Below are positions 8,925-16,523 of a DNA stretch of 64,000 nt, in pieces. A program made the translations under genes and the position numbers. Below the pieces are notes generated by a model, which had not been told where the DNA came from, made no database searches, and saw nothing but the letters and a program-made list of their open reading frames with translations. Every line of letters begins with the position of its first letter. Positions within the stretch are counted from its first letter, which is position 1. The stretch comes from JANQIO01 sp965229625 (GTDB lineage Bacteria > Pseudomonadota > Gammaproteobacteria > Pseudomonadales > Halieaceae): the NCBI GenBank assembly GCA_965229625.1, contig CBDDJJ010000001.1, positions 930,001-994,000 of the forward strand, given 5' to 3'.

Positions 8925-9598
8925 ACGCCGCGCGCCGGATCGTATACCGGCCTGACCATTCTGCGCGTGTTCACAGCGCCTGCCTGTTGACCCTGCTGCT
9001 CACACTGATGCTGGGCGCCTGCAGCGAGACCATTGAATACGCAGCACTTCCCGCCGGCAGCCCTGTGCTCGCCTTTGGCGACAGCGTGACCTATGGCACC
9101 GGTGCCCAACGCGGTGAAGACTACCCCTCTCAGCTCGCCGCCAGGAGCCGGTGGAACGTCATCAACGCAGGGATTCCCGGTGACACCGCACGCGAGGCCA
9201 GGCAGCGCCTGGGGCGCCTGCTACACCAGCACGAACCGGTACTGGTCATCATCGAACTGGGTGGCAATGACTTTCTGCGCAAACGACCGGAATCCCAGGT
9301 AGCCAGTGATCTCGCCGCCATGATCACGGAGGTGGAGGAATTCGGCGCCCTGCCGGTGCTGGTGGCAGTGCCACGTTTGTCCCTGCTGCGCGCCAGTACC
9401 GGCACCCTCAGGGACTCGCACATCTACGCTGAACTGGAACAGCAGACCGGCGCCCTGCTGGTCCCCGACCTGTTCTCCGATATTCTCCCGGACAGCAGCC
9501 TGAAAGCCGATGAAATTCACCCCAACGCTGCCGGCTACCAGGTGCTGGCCGACGGTATCGCGGATCGCCTGCGGGAGACCGGCTTGTTGAAGCCCTAA
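8921..9598 (+). CDS. SGNH/GDSL hydrolase (TesA/arylesterase-like lipoprotein)
   Basis: 225-residue esterase. An N-terminal hydrophobic segment ends in a lipobox (LMLGAC), so it is probably a lipoprotein facing the periplasm. The SGNH blocks follow: AFGDSVTYGTG (nucleophile Ser), NAGIPGDT, ELGGNDFLR and DEIHPNAAGY (catalytic Asp and His). These match the TesA/arylesterase family, which hydrolyses acyl esters and thioesters. GTG start, overlapping the regulator's TGA as GTGA, so translation is coupled. The link to a threonine regulator may be only co-transcription. Confidence 0.88.
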   Translation: MNAARRIVYRPDHSARVHSACLLTLLLTLMLGACSETIEYAALPAGSPVLAFGDSVTYGTGAQRGEDYPSQLAARSRWNVINAGIPGDTAREARQRLGRLLHQHEPVLVIIELGGNDFLRKRPESQVASDLAAMITEVEEFGALPVLVAVPRLSLLRASTGTLRDSHIYAELEQQTGALLVPDLFSDILPDSSLKADEIHPNAAGYQVLADGIADRLRETGLLKP

Positions 9599-9655
9599 CG
9601 GTCGGCCTCGCTCTCCCTTAATCCAATTTGCAGACAGCCCCGTAACAAGTCAAAC

Positions 9656-9673
9656 TAGTTAATATATTAACTA
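9656..9673. promoter_or_regulatory. 18-bp perfect palindrome, likely MarR operator
   Basis: TAGTTAATATATTAACTA is a perfect palindrome ending 16 nt before the start of the MarR-family gene. AT-rich palindromes of 16-18 bp are the usual MarR-type operator, so autoregulation is likely. It also overlaps the only plausible promoter in this short intergenic stretch. Confidence 0.65.
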
Positions 9674-9689
9674 TATTCAACCGCGGGCT

Positions 9690-10214
9690 TTGGACTTGAA
9701 GGAACTGCCGGTACACCACAGCAATAGCAGTCGCAGACAACTGGAGACTGCCTCCTGGTTTGCCGTGGTGCGCACCTACCTGGAATGCAGCAAGCGCTAC
9801 ACACAGATGCTGCAGAATTTTGACCTCACCGTGGCACAGTACGACGTACTGCGGGCCATTGAGAGCCTCGGTGAAGATGCCGTACCGAAGACGATTGCCG
9901 ACAGGCTCATTGTCACCCGGGCCAACATCACGGGCCTGCTTCGACGCCTGGAGCAGCGCGGCCTGGTGAAAATGAGAGCACATCGCGACGACGGTCGCTC
10001 CCTGATCTGCTCGCTGACCAGGACCGGCCGCGCGCTGCATGACCAGGCTCATGAAGCAGCAGATCGCTTTGTGCGTGCCCAACTCAAGCCGTTCAGCAGC
10101 CATTCCCTGCGAGACATGGAAGCGATGATGCATGAAATGCAGGCACACCTGCAGTCACTTGATCCTGACGCGCTGGCGTTCCCCGGCAAACCCGGGGCCA
10201 GTGCGCACATTTGA
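9690..10214 (+). CDS. MarR-family transcriptional regulator
   Basis: 174-residue winged helix-turn-helix protein. FDLTVAQYDVLRAI begins the core, the recognition helix region is KTIADRLIVTRANITGLLRRLEQRGLV, and the wing contains DDGRSLICSLTRTGR, all typical of MarR. The reading frame starts with TTG at 9690 (MDLKELPV); no in-frame ATG precedes the conserved core, so TTG is the best start although its ribosome site is weak. It lies directly upstream of an alpha/beta hydrolase gene on the same strand, which is the likely target together with itself. Confidence 0.88.
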   Translation: MDLKELPVHHSNSSRRQLETASWFAVVRTYLECSKRYTQMLQNFDLTVAQYDVLRAIESLGEDAVPKTIADRLIVTRANITGLLRRLEQRGLVKMRAHRDDGRSLICSLTRTGRALHDQAHEAADRFVRAQLKPFSSHSLRDMEAMMHEMQAHLQSLDPDALAFPGKPGASAHI

Positions 10215-10228
10215 AGAGAGGAATAGTC

Positions 10229-11020
10229 ATGACACCCAGTACCGGAACGCCTGCACCGCCCAAGCGCAGCCTCTTGCTCCTCGAATCACGCGCCGCCCTG
10301 GACGCGGCCCGAATGCTGGCACCGCTGCTGGCCGCCAGCATTCGCCGCGCGCCGGACCCCGCCGACACCCTGGTAATCGTCGCACCCGGCTTCGGCTCCG
10401 GGGACCGCTACACGCTGCCGCTGCGCCGCTTCCTGAAGCGCAAAGGCTTCCAGGCGGAGGGCTGGGGCCTGGGCACCAACCTGGCCGGTAGCAACCTCAA
10501 GCACACCCAGGACGATATCTCGGAGCGTTGGAACTTCACCCACCGGGAAGACTACCGCGGCGAGGCTGGTGCACCATACCTGGTGGACCGCTTCTACGAC
10601 CGCGTGCTGCAACGCCATGCGGAGACGGGCATGAAAGTTTCCCTGATTGGCTGGAGCCTGGGTGGCTACATGGCCCGAGAGGTGGCCAGGGATCTGCCGG
10701 ACGTCGTTGAACGCGTTATCACCATGGGTTCACCCACACTGGGCGGCCCCAAGTACACCGCTGCCGCATCCTTTTTTGTCAGAAATGGCATGGACCTCGA
10801 CTGGATCGAGCAGGAAATCGCCGATCGTGAGGCGCGACCCATTTCGCAGCCCATCACTGCCATCGTCAGCAAGACCGATGCCATCGTCGACTGGAACGCC
10901 GCCATCGACCGCTACAGCCCGAACGTCAATCACGTGGAAGTGGATGCTGCCCACCTGGGCATGGGCTTCAACCCAGACGTCTGGTCGCATGTGTTGGAAG
11001 CCATGCAGACGGAAGTTTGA
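10229..11020 (+). CDS. Alpha/beta hydrolase
   Basis: 263-residue cytoplasmic alpha/beta hydrolase. The nucleophile elbow is GWSLGG near residues 144-149, preceded by TLVIVAPGFGSGDRY, which includes the oxyanion strand. A late Asp (SKTDAIVDW) and His (DAAHLGMGF) complete the catalytic triad. The family resembles small lipases/esterases with unknown acyl substrates. Start ATG at 10229, with GAGAGGAA 5 nt upstream; an in-frame ATG 18 nt earlier overlaps the MarR gene and is less likely. Probably regulated by the MarR protein just upstream. Confidence 0.85.
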   Translation: MTPSTGTPAPPKRSLLLLESRAALDAARMLAPLLAASIRRAPDPADTLVIVAPGFGSGDRYTLPLRRFLKRKGFQAEGWGLGTNLAGSNLKHTQDDISERWNFTHREDYRGEAGAPYLVDRFYDRVLQRHAETGMKVSLIGWSLGGYMAREVARDLPDVVERVITMGSPTLGGPKYTAAASFFVRNGMDLDWIEQEIADREARPISQPITAIVSKTDAIVDWNAAIDRYSPNVNHVEVDAAHLGMGFNPDVWSHVLEAMQTEV

Positions 11021-11147
11021 AGTCGTCGCTGTTTCAGCTATCGCCTCGAGACCGATGGGAGTTCAGCCGCAGGCAGTTTAAGTAGCATCATTCGCTGCAG
11101 TGCGCCAGCAAACATACAAACCAGCCCGGCCCGGACAGGCGCCTTCG

Positions 11148-11843
11148 TCAGCGGGAAGGCATGGTCTTGCGCTGCATCAGATTGATATCGCCGATCTCTA
11201 CGTTATTGGAAAGGCTGAGAATCCAGTCGATAGCTGACAGCAAATCAGGCATCGGGATTGGCGTTTGTGCCTCGAAACGGCCCTCCTGGATATCTTTCAA
11301 CACTTCATGGGTTTCGACATTTCCCGGGTTGATTACCGTAAAGCCTATCCCCGTATGCGAGAGTGCCAGCCTGAGCGACTGGACTGCGCCACGCAATCCG
11401 AATTTGCTCGCGGTATTCGCCACCTCCGGTGTCGCGGCCTGATCGAGTCCGGAGAGCGCACCGATGTAGATGGCGCGAGGATTTGCCGATTTGGACAGAT
11501 TCGGCGCGAGAGCCCGGCTCAACTCAATGGGCGCGACCAGGTTTACAGCGAGGACGTTCCGTGTTTCAGCGTCGGAGCTTTGTTCGAATCTATACTCGCT
11601 GGTGAACGCGCCTTCCTCCCAGGTGCCGCCGGTATATAACAGCGCGTCGATGGTTTCCCCGGAGAGCGCGTCTGCCACGGCACGTATACCTTCGGGCAGC
11701 GCGAGGTCCGCTTCGATCCACCCACCGGCCAGGGCTTTCGAACGGGCAACGCTGAACACCCTGCAGCCATCTCTCTCGAAATGTTCGGCAACTGACGCCC
11801 CGATTCCTCGGCTTGCGCCAGCGACCACCACGGTTCTCGACAT
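11148..11843 (-). CDS. SDR-family protein lacking the catalytic tyrosine
   Basis: 231-residue short-chain dehydrogenase/reductase fold with the nucleotide loop GASRGIG (9-15) and the NxA-type AVNLVAP segment near 99-105. The active-site block reads NTASKFGLRG: Lys147 is present but position 143, normally Tyr of YxxxK, is Asn (codon AAT, one base from TAT). Ser131 lies close to the expected serine position. The protein may therefore be a non-catalytic or altered SDR, or the site could be a sequence error. Divergent from another SDR gene at 12150 and convergent with the hydrolase at 10229. Confidence 0.82.
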   Translation of the reverse strand: MSRTVVVAGASRGIGASVAEHFERDGCRVFSVARSKALAGGWIEADLALPEGIRAVADALSGETIDALLYTGGTWEEGAFTSEYRFEQSSDAETRNVLAVNLVAPIELSRALAPNLSKSANPRAIYIGALSGLDQAATPEVANTASKFGLRGAVQSLRLALSHTGIGFTVINPGNVETHEVLKDIQEGRFEAQTPIPMPDLLSAIDWILSLSNNVEIGDINLMQRKTMPSR

Positions 11844-12149
11844 TCAATTACACCTGAAGAGCGCCAGACGACAGTTTACTCAAATGTGCCAGATCCTGTG
11901 CCAGGCGTTTACGCCCTGATGGCAGGGAAAGCTCTCAGAGGATTTTCATGGCCTGTGCCAGTAAAGCCCTTGCTGCTGAGGCGTAGGTAACTGGGCAGGT
12001 ATGCTTTGTTAGGCAACCTGCCGTTATTCGCCGGATATTGCACTGAATGTACCGGAGCCGCGTTGTCCGACTGAAGACGCTGGCGCTAACCTTCCATCGG
12101 GCTTCACCTGGTCAGAGCGGACCGTCCAGCAGATCACAAGGAACAAACC
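11844..12149. other. 306-nt intergenic region between divergent SDR genes, with a stem-loop
   Basis: No convincing gene. At 11994-12022, GGCAGGT pairs with ACCTGCC, and the inner TGC/GCA extends the stem to 10 bp with one bulged A and an 8-nt loop. The region must hold both promoters. CAAGGAAC lies 6-13 nt before the ATG of the downstream SDR and supplies its ribosome site. Confidence 0.45.
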
Positions 12150-12920
12150 ATGGCGTTTCACGGGAAGGTCGCCGTCGTCACCGGCGGTGGCAGTGGCATG
12201 GGCCGCGAGGCCGCCCTGCAACTGGCGCGCACGGGCGCGACGGTGGCGATAGTCGATATGAACGAACAGGGCATGGAGGAGACCTGTGCCCAGCATTCCG
12301 GCATAACGGCCTACCGCTGCGATGTCAGTGACCTCGATGCCGTGCAGGCCCTGGTCGCTGAGATTGAAACGGCGCTGGGGCCAATAGATCGCCTGACACA
12401 CTGCGCTGCCATCATGCCGGCCCGGCTGCTCGCTGAATCCGATGCGCGGGACATCAACAAGATGATGGCCGTCAACTACGGTGGCACGGTGAACATGGTG
12501 CGCAGCGTGATGCCCGGCATGATGGAACGTGGCCGCGGCGACATCATCATGTTTGGCTCAATGGCCGGAGATATCCCGGCACTTACCCTGGGCGCTTACT
12601 GCGCCACCAAGGCCGCCACCAACAGCTTCGCGGAGATTCTCTACCATGAGAATCGCGACAGCCCACTGCGCTTCCTGCTGGTCTGCCCACCGATGGTCAA
12701 CACGCCGCTGATTGACCAGGCCGCCGAACACGGCCCGGCCAGCATGCTACAGCAGCGGGAAGCGGGCAAAATGGCGACACCGGAATTCATCATCGACGCC
12801 GTGGAAACCGCTATCGAAAAAGGACAGTGGGTGGTACGGCCCGGTCAGGCCGCCTTCCTGACCCGCTGGCGGCGCTGGTTCCCGGGCCTGCTCTGGAAAG
12901 CCATTCACGCTGCGCCCTAG
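12150..12920 (+). CDS. SDR-family NAD(P)-dependent oxidoreductase
   Basis: 256-residue classical short-chain dehydrogenase. Nucleotide loop TGGGSGMG at 11-18, Asp following strand 2 (VDMNEQ), an NxAG-equivalent CAAIM segment, catalytic serine in FGSMAGD and the YCATK active site. Acidic DMN after strand 2 suggests a preference for NAD. A C-terminal segment rich in Trp/Arg (LTRWRRWFPGLLWKAI) could associate with the membrane. Substrate unknown. Divergent from the unusual SDR at 11148-11843. Confidence 0.88.
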   Translation: MAFHGKVAVVTGGGSGMGREAALQLARTGATVAIVDMNEQGMEETCAQHSGITAYRCDVSDLDAVQALVAEIETALGPIDRLTHCAAIMPARLLAESDARDINKMMAVNYGGTVNMVRSVMPGMMERGRGDIIMFGSMAGDIPALTLGAYCATKAATNSFAEILYHENRDSPLRFLLVCPPMVNTPLIDQAAEHGPASMLQQREAGKMATPEFIIDAVETAIEKGQWVVRPGQAAFLTRWRRWFPGLLWKAIHAAP

Positions 12921-12953
12921 CGCCGAAATTTGCAGCCGTGATAAATCACAAAG

Positions 12954-13433
12954 CTATTCAGGTGGCGCAAGTTTCCGCCATCGATAGTTGATTTCAGTCG
13001 GCGTACCCAGCCGGTCGAGTCGACTCAGGCTGTAAGTGTGGGTCCATCCCGCATCAACCACGATACCGCCATAGGTCAGGTAGATCGTGGCATCGGTTAG
13101 CTGAACAGGCGCCGCATCGATTCTGAGCAACAGGTGATCGGGGTGATCATTGCTCCGGTAATCAGAAGCCACCATTTCCAGGATAAAGCGTCCGCCCTCG
13201 TCAAACGGATAGGTGAACTGGGCAGACATGAACTGGCTTTCACCAAGTTTCCGCGGAAGCAGGATCACCACCTGGCCATCCGCGCCCATAAAGTCACGGG
13301 TTGTAGCCTGGATCTGCCCGCCGATCTCGTGGAGAGTGTCGGGCTCCAGGTCCTTGTCTACGGTTGAGGCATTCGACCCGGGTGCGAAAGCCAGTGCCAG
13401 AAACAGGAGAAGAAACGAACATTGTCCAATCAT
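12954..13433 (-). CDS. Hypothetical secreted protein
   Basis: 159 residues starting MIGQCSFLLLFLALAFAPGSNAS, a clear signal peptide with probable cleavage after SNA near residue 22. The mature part is rich in beta-prone stretches (GGRFILEMVASDY, DATIYLTYGGIVV) and has no cysteine pair or motif that I recognise. Periplasmic or secreted location is likely. It faces the preceding SDR gene with a 33-nt convergent gap and is not in an obvious operon: 220 nt without a gene lies upstream. Confidence 0.7.
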   Translation of the reverse strand: MIGQCSFLLLFLALAFAPGSNASTVDKDLEPDTLHEIGGQIQATTRDFMGADGQVVILLPRKLGESQFMSAQFTYPFDEGGRFILEMVASDYRSNDHPDHLLLRIDAAPVQLTDATIYLTYGGIVVDAGWTHTYSLSRLDRLGTPTEINYRWRKLAPPE

Positions 13434-13653
13434 GCAAGTACCGCCAGTAGGAACATTTAGAGGCGGCCCCCTTCAGGTCCAGACACGCTGAAAACACTCT
13501 TCAAGGGCGACTTTGAGGCAACAGACTAGAATCCACCTGTGACATTTCGATGAAGCATGAGGATCGTCTTAAAGACTAGAATGTGCGCTCGCGGTAGACG
13601 GTTTTTTGGTGAGCTCAGAGCAGATAAAGGCAGGGCAACACAGGAACTGCATA

Positions 13654-14073
13654 TTACCAGGGTGTCTGTTTGCTGATCGTAAGCTGCGATCGGCGAAAGC
13701 TGTAAGCACCTTCGCCGGTCCAGGCCAGCCCGTCCGGGAAGCGAACTTCGACTCCGGTCATGTCATTGGGGTCAAACAGCTTCATGTTTATCCCGACCTG
13801 GTCGATGGGGCCATGTTCGTCCTGGTATGACTGTGTCACCTTGAAGTACACGGTTGAGCCGCAATCGCTACAGCGATGGATTTCCGCCACCGGGCTGCTC
13901 TTGTCGCTTCTAATGAAGCTGCAGGTATCTCCGCGAGTGGCGACATCCGCGCCGGGGAAATAGCCCCAGGCCGCGCCAAGCTTGCGACACAGGCTGCAAT
14001 TGCAGTCATTGATAAATGCCGGCGCCGCCTTGACCTCGAGCTCGACCGCACCACATGCACAACTACCCGTCAC
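13654..14073 (-). CDS. GFA family protein (glutathione-dependent formaldehyde-activating fold)
   Basis: 139-residue zinc protein of the GFA/Mss4-like fold. The metal ligands are visible as CACG near 5-8, CNCSLCRKLG near 24-33 and CSDCG near 68-72. Family members were named for glutathione-dependent formaldehyde activation, but most have unknown substrates. GTG start at 14073 with GGGAG upstream. It overlaps the 3' end of the VOC gene by 11 bases, so the pair is translationally coupled and may act on a common small reactive molecule. Confidence 0.88.
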   Translation of the reverse strand: MTGSCACGAVELEVKAAPAFINDCNCSLCRKLGAAWGYFPGADVATRGDTCSFIRSDKSSPVAEIHRCSDCGSTVYFKVTQSYQDEHGPIDQVGINMKLFDPNDMTGVEVRFPDGLAWTGEGAYSFRRSQLTISKQTPW

Positions 14074-14497
14074 TTTCTCCCCCTGCGGCGCCTACCGGCA
14101 CCTGATAGATGATAAATTCGAGCAGGTTCTGGTCGGGATCGCGCGTGTAAACACTCATCCCCAGGGCACCCTGCTCGCGCCCACCCGTTCTTTCCACCGG
14201 GCCTTCTTCTATCTGTGCACCGAGATCAGAGAGCATGGTGTTCAGCGCTTCCGCCGACCCTTCCCACACGAAACAAAAGTCACCGGAGCCCGGCAATGCC
14301 TTCTGTCCTCGCAGCGTCATATTCTCATCCTGCCAGAGCTGCGGCACATGGAAATTCAGCTTGTTGTTGCCGAAATACACTGAATACAACAGCCCGAAGT
14401 ACTCTTCCTTAACGGTGCAACCGAGGCCAGAGTAAAACGCCAGCATTTCATCGACGGCCTCGATCGGCACTGCCGCGTGGTCCAGTCCTGTGATCAT
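14063..14497 (-). CDS. VOC (glyoxalase/bleomycin resistance) superfamily protein
   Basis: 144-residue protein with the two-module betaalphabetabetabeta pattern of VOC proteins: MITGLDHAAVPIEAVDEMLAFYSGLGC opens module one with the first metal His, and MSVYTRDPDQNLLEFIIY closes module two with the metal Glu. Likely a metal-dependent lyase, isomerase or dioxygenase of unknown substrate. ATG start at 14497. First gene of a two-gene unit with the GFA protein. Confidence 0.88.
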   Translation of the reverse strand: MITGLDHAAVPIEAVDEMLAFYSGLGCTVKEEYFGLLYSVYFGNNKLNFHVPQLWQDENMTLRGQKALPGSGDFCFVWEGSAEALNTMLSDLGAQIEEGPVERTGGREQGALGMSVYTRDPDQNLLEFIIYQVPVGAAGGESDG

Positions 14498-14664
14498 CCG
14501 ATCCTCGGCCTCCTGATCGCTGTTGACGGCGATTGTATGGCGTCCGGTTGCTCACGCGAATCCAGGGCCGGGTACGCCAGCATTTTAATCCTGCACAGCC
14601 ACCACTCTAGTGGATCATGGCAATCCGGCAAGTGACCTGGGAGTTCCAAAGCAATCAGGCATCA

Positions 14665-15153
14665 CTATGACCCATCGTCACCCAGTCGCCGGTGGGCAAT
14701 CAATAACGCCCAGGCGACGATAGGTATGGCTATATCGTAGAAAAGCACCGCTCCAGCATTCCCCGGGTTGAAGTTTTCGTTCAGCAAGGCGTCCTCGATG
14801 TGCACGTAGGCGGCTCCCAGCAGAAACGTGGACTGCGCGACCACTGGCGCAATCCAGAACGCCCCGCGGAACCAGAAGCACAGTACCCCGAGCAGCGATA
14901 TGCCCAACGCGGCGAATCCCAGCTCAACCTGAAACGGGCTGCCAGCGGCCCAGCCTATGAACCCGGCTATCTTGTCAGGCATCAGGATGTGCGGCAGCGC
15001 AACCAACATTCCACCCAGTCCCCACTGGATGGTCAACAGGTTGAGGAGGCACACACTAACAACTCGCTGAGCGGAAAACCCCTGCGACTGCGTGGCCACC
15101 AGGGTGATGAGGATGGAGACTATCGTCGCTGCGAGAATCAGGTGAAAAATCAT
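14665..15153 (-). CDS. Small integral membrane protein (DUF6790-like)
   Basis: 162 residues with about five hydrophobic helices, including MIFHLILAATIVSILITL at the N terminus and IAIPIVAWALLIAHRR at the C terminus. The stretch around IGWAAGSPFQVELGFAALG resembles a family of small bacterial membrane proteins known to me as DUF6790; function unknown. ATG at 15153 with GAGG upstream. It is isolated: 167 nt without a gene downstream and about 190 nt upstream. Confidence 0.7.
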   Translation of the reverse strand: MIFHLILAATIVSILITLVATQSQGFSAQRVVSVCLLNLLTIQWGLGGMLVALPHILMPDKIAGFIGWAAGSPFQVELGFAALGISLLGVLCFWFRGAFWIAPVVAQSTFLLGAAYVHIEDALLNENFNPGNAGAVLFYDIAIPIVAWALLIAHRRLGDDGS

Positions 15154-15344
15154 GAACGCCTCACTGCCGAACCGTTCTGCAGAGTCTATGTTAGCTCGAG
15201 GCTACCCAGGCTCTTTTACGCGGCAGGCCGATAGCAAAACGCGGCGACTGGCACCGGCCGCCCTGCTGCCTGCCAGCCGCCTTTGGGAATCGAAATCGCG
15301 TGCCGGATCACTTCTTTGACCGCCGGCTGGTGCAAGGCACCCGG

Positions 15345-16490
15345 CTAGTGAAGCGTGCCCATGTGCTTGGCAATGATGCTGAGCATGGTTTCGTCGGAGC
15401 CACCGCCAATACAGCTTACACGGTTATCGCGCAGAGCCCGGGCGCAATAGTTGTCCCACATAAAGCCCATGCCACCCCAGTACTGCAGGCAGCTATTGGC
15501 CACTTCCACCGCCAGGCGGCCGGCCTTGAGTTTAACCATCGAGGCTTTCATGGTCATGTCCTCGCCTGCCACATGCTGTTCCACCGCCGCATAGGTGAGC
15601 GCGCGCACAGCCTCCACCTCGGTCTGCAGTTCGGCGAGCCGGAACTGGATAACCTGGTTGTCCAGCAGCGGCTTGCCAAAGGCAGTCCGCTCACGGGTGT
15701 ACTCAATGGTTTTCTGGATACAGTTGTCCATGTTCTTGAGTAGCACCAACGCGCAGTACATGCGCTCCTCCTGGAACTGCTTCATCTGGTAGATGAAGCC
15801 CATGCCTTCCTCACCGATACGGTAGCGCTGGGGCACACGCACATCTTCAAAGAACACCTGCGCGGTGTCGGAGGCGCGCAGGCCGAGCTTGTCGAGTTTC
15901 GGCGCCACACTGACACCCGGTGTGTCGCTGGGCACAATAATCAGCGACTTGTTCTTGTGCACCGCCCCATCGCCGGTGTTGGCCAACAGGCAGAAGAAGT
16001 CTGCCTGAGTGGAGTTGGTAATCCACATTTTGGTGCCATTTATGACGTAATCGTCGCCGTCCTGTTTCGCCGTGGTCTTGATCGCCGACACGTCCGACCC
16101 CGCATGGGGTTCGCTGACAGCGATGCTCGAAACCGTGTCGCCAGCGACAGCCGGCGCCAGGAATTCCTCTCGCAGTTCATCGCTGCCGTAGCGAGCCAGG
16201 GCCGGTGTAGACATCATGGTGTGCACGCCCAGCAGCAGGGGCGAGCTACCGTGGTCGGCGCCACCAAGTTCCTCGGAAAACACCGCCTGGTAGGAAAAAT
16301 CCAGTCCCAGCCCGCCGTAGGCTTCCGGCTTGTCGATACCGAGCAGCCCCAGCTCACCTGCTTTCTTCATGATCTCGTGGCTGGGTAGCTCACCCGCTTC
16401 TTCCCAGGCTTCCACGTTGGGGTTCAGCTGCTCCTGGACGAAGCGGGCCACCGTGTGGCGCAGCGCGTTGTGTTGTTCCGTAAACTGCAT
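15345..16490 (-). CDS. Acyl-CoA dehydrogenase, AtuD/isovaleryl-type
   Basis: 381-residue FAD enzyme introducing an alpha-beta double bond into an acyl-CoA. The family blocks are SEPHAGSDVSAI near 126-137, MWITNS near 155-160 and RTAFGKPL near 268-275. At the classic catalytic position (YEGTNE in most members) it has GGGSDE at 362-367, without a glutamate. Glu242 in EERM lines up with the alternative base of isovaleryl-CoA and citronellyl-CoA dehydrogenases. With the neighbouring carboxylase and AtuA-like genes this points to a branched or citronellyl-CoA-like substrate. Last gene of the Atu-like operon, 33 nt after the carboxylase alpha subunit. GAGGAAG precedes the ATG. Confidence 0.92.
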   Translation of the reverse strand: MQFTEQHNALRHTVARFVQEQLNPNVEAWEEAGELPSHEIMKKAGELGLLGIDKPEAYGGLGLDFSYQAVFSEELGGADHGSSPLLLGVHTMMSTPALARYGSDELREEFLAPAVAGDTVSSIAVSEPHAGSDVSAIKTTAKQDGDDYVINGTKMWITNSTQADFFCLLANTGDGAVHKNKSLIIVPSDTPGVSVAPKLDKLGLRASDTAQVFFEDVRVPQRYRIGEEGMGFIYQMKQFQEERMYCALVLLKNMDNCIQKTIEYTRERTAFGKPLLDNQVIQFRLAELQTEVEAVRALTYAAVEQHVAGEDMTMKASMVKLKAGRLAVEVANSCLQYWGGMGFMWDNYCARALRDNRVSCIGGGSDETMLSIIAKHMGTLH

Positions 16491-16523
16491 ACTCAGCTTC
16501 CTCGATAATCAGCTTCCGGGCAT

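Noticed and set aside
12008..12014. GTTAGGC resembling an integron attC core site
   Set aside because: A properly placed inverse core (RYYYAAC) does not follow; the nearest candidate breaks the consensus. No integrase or cassette-like small genes nearby.
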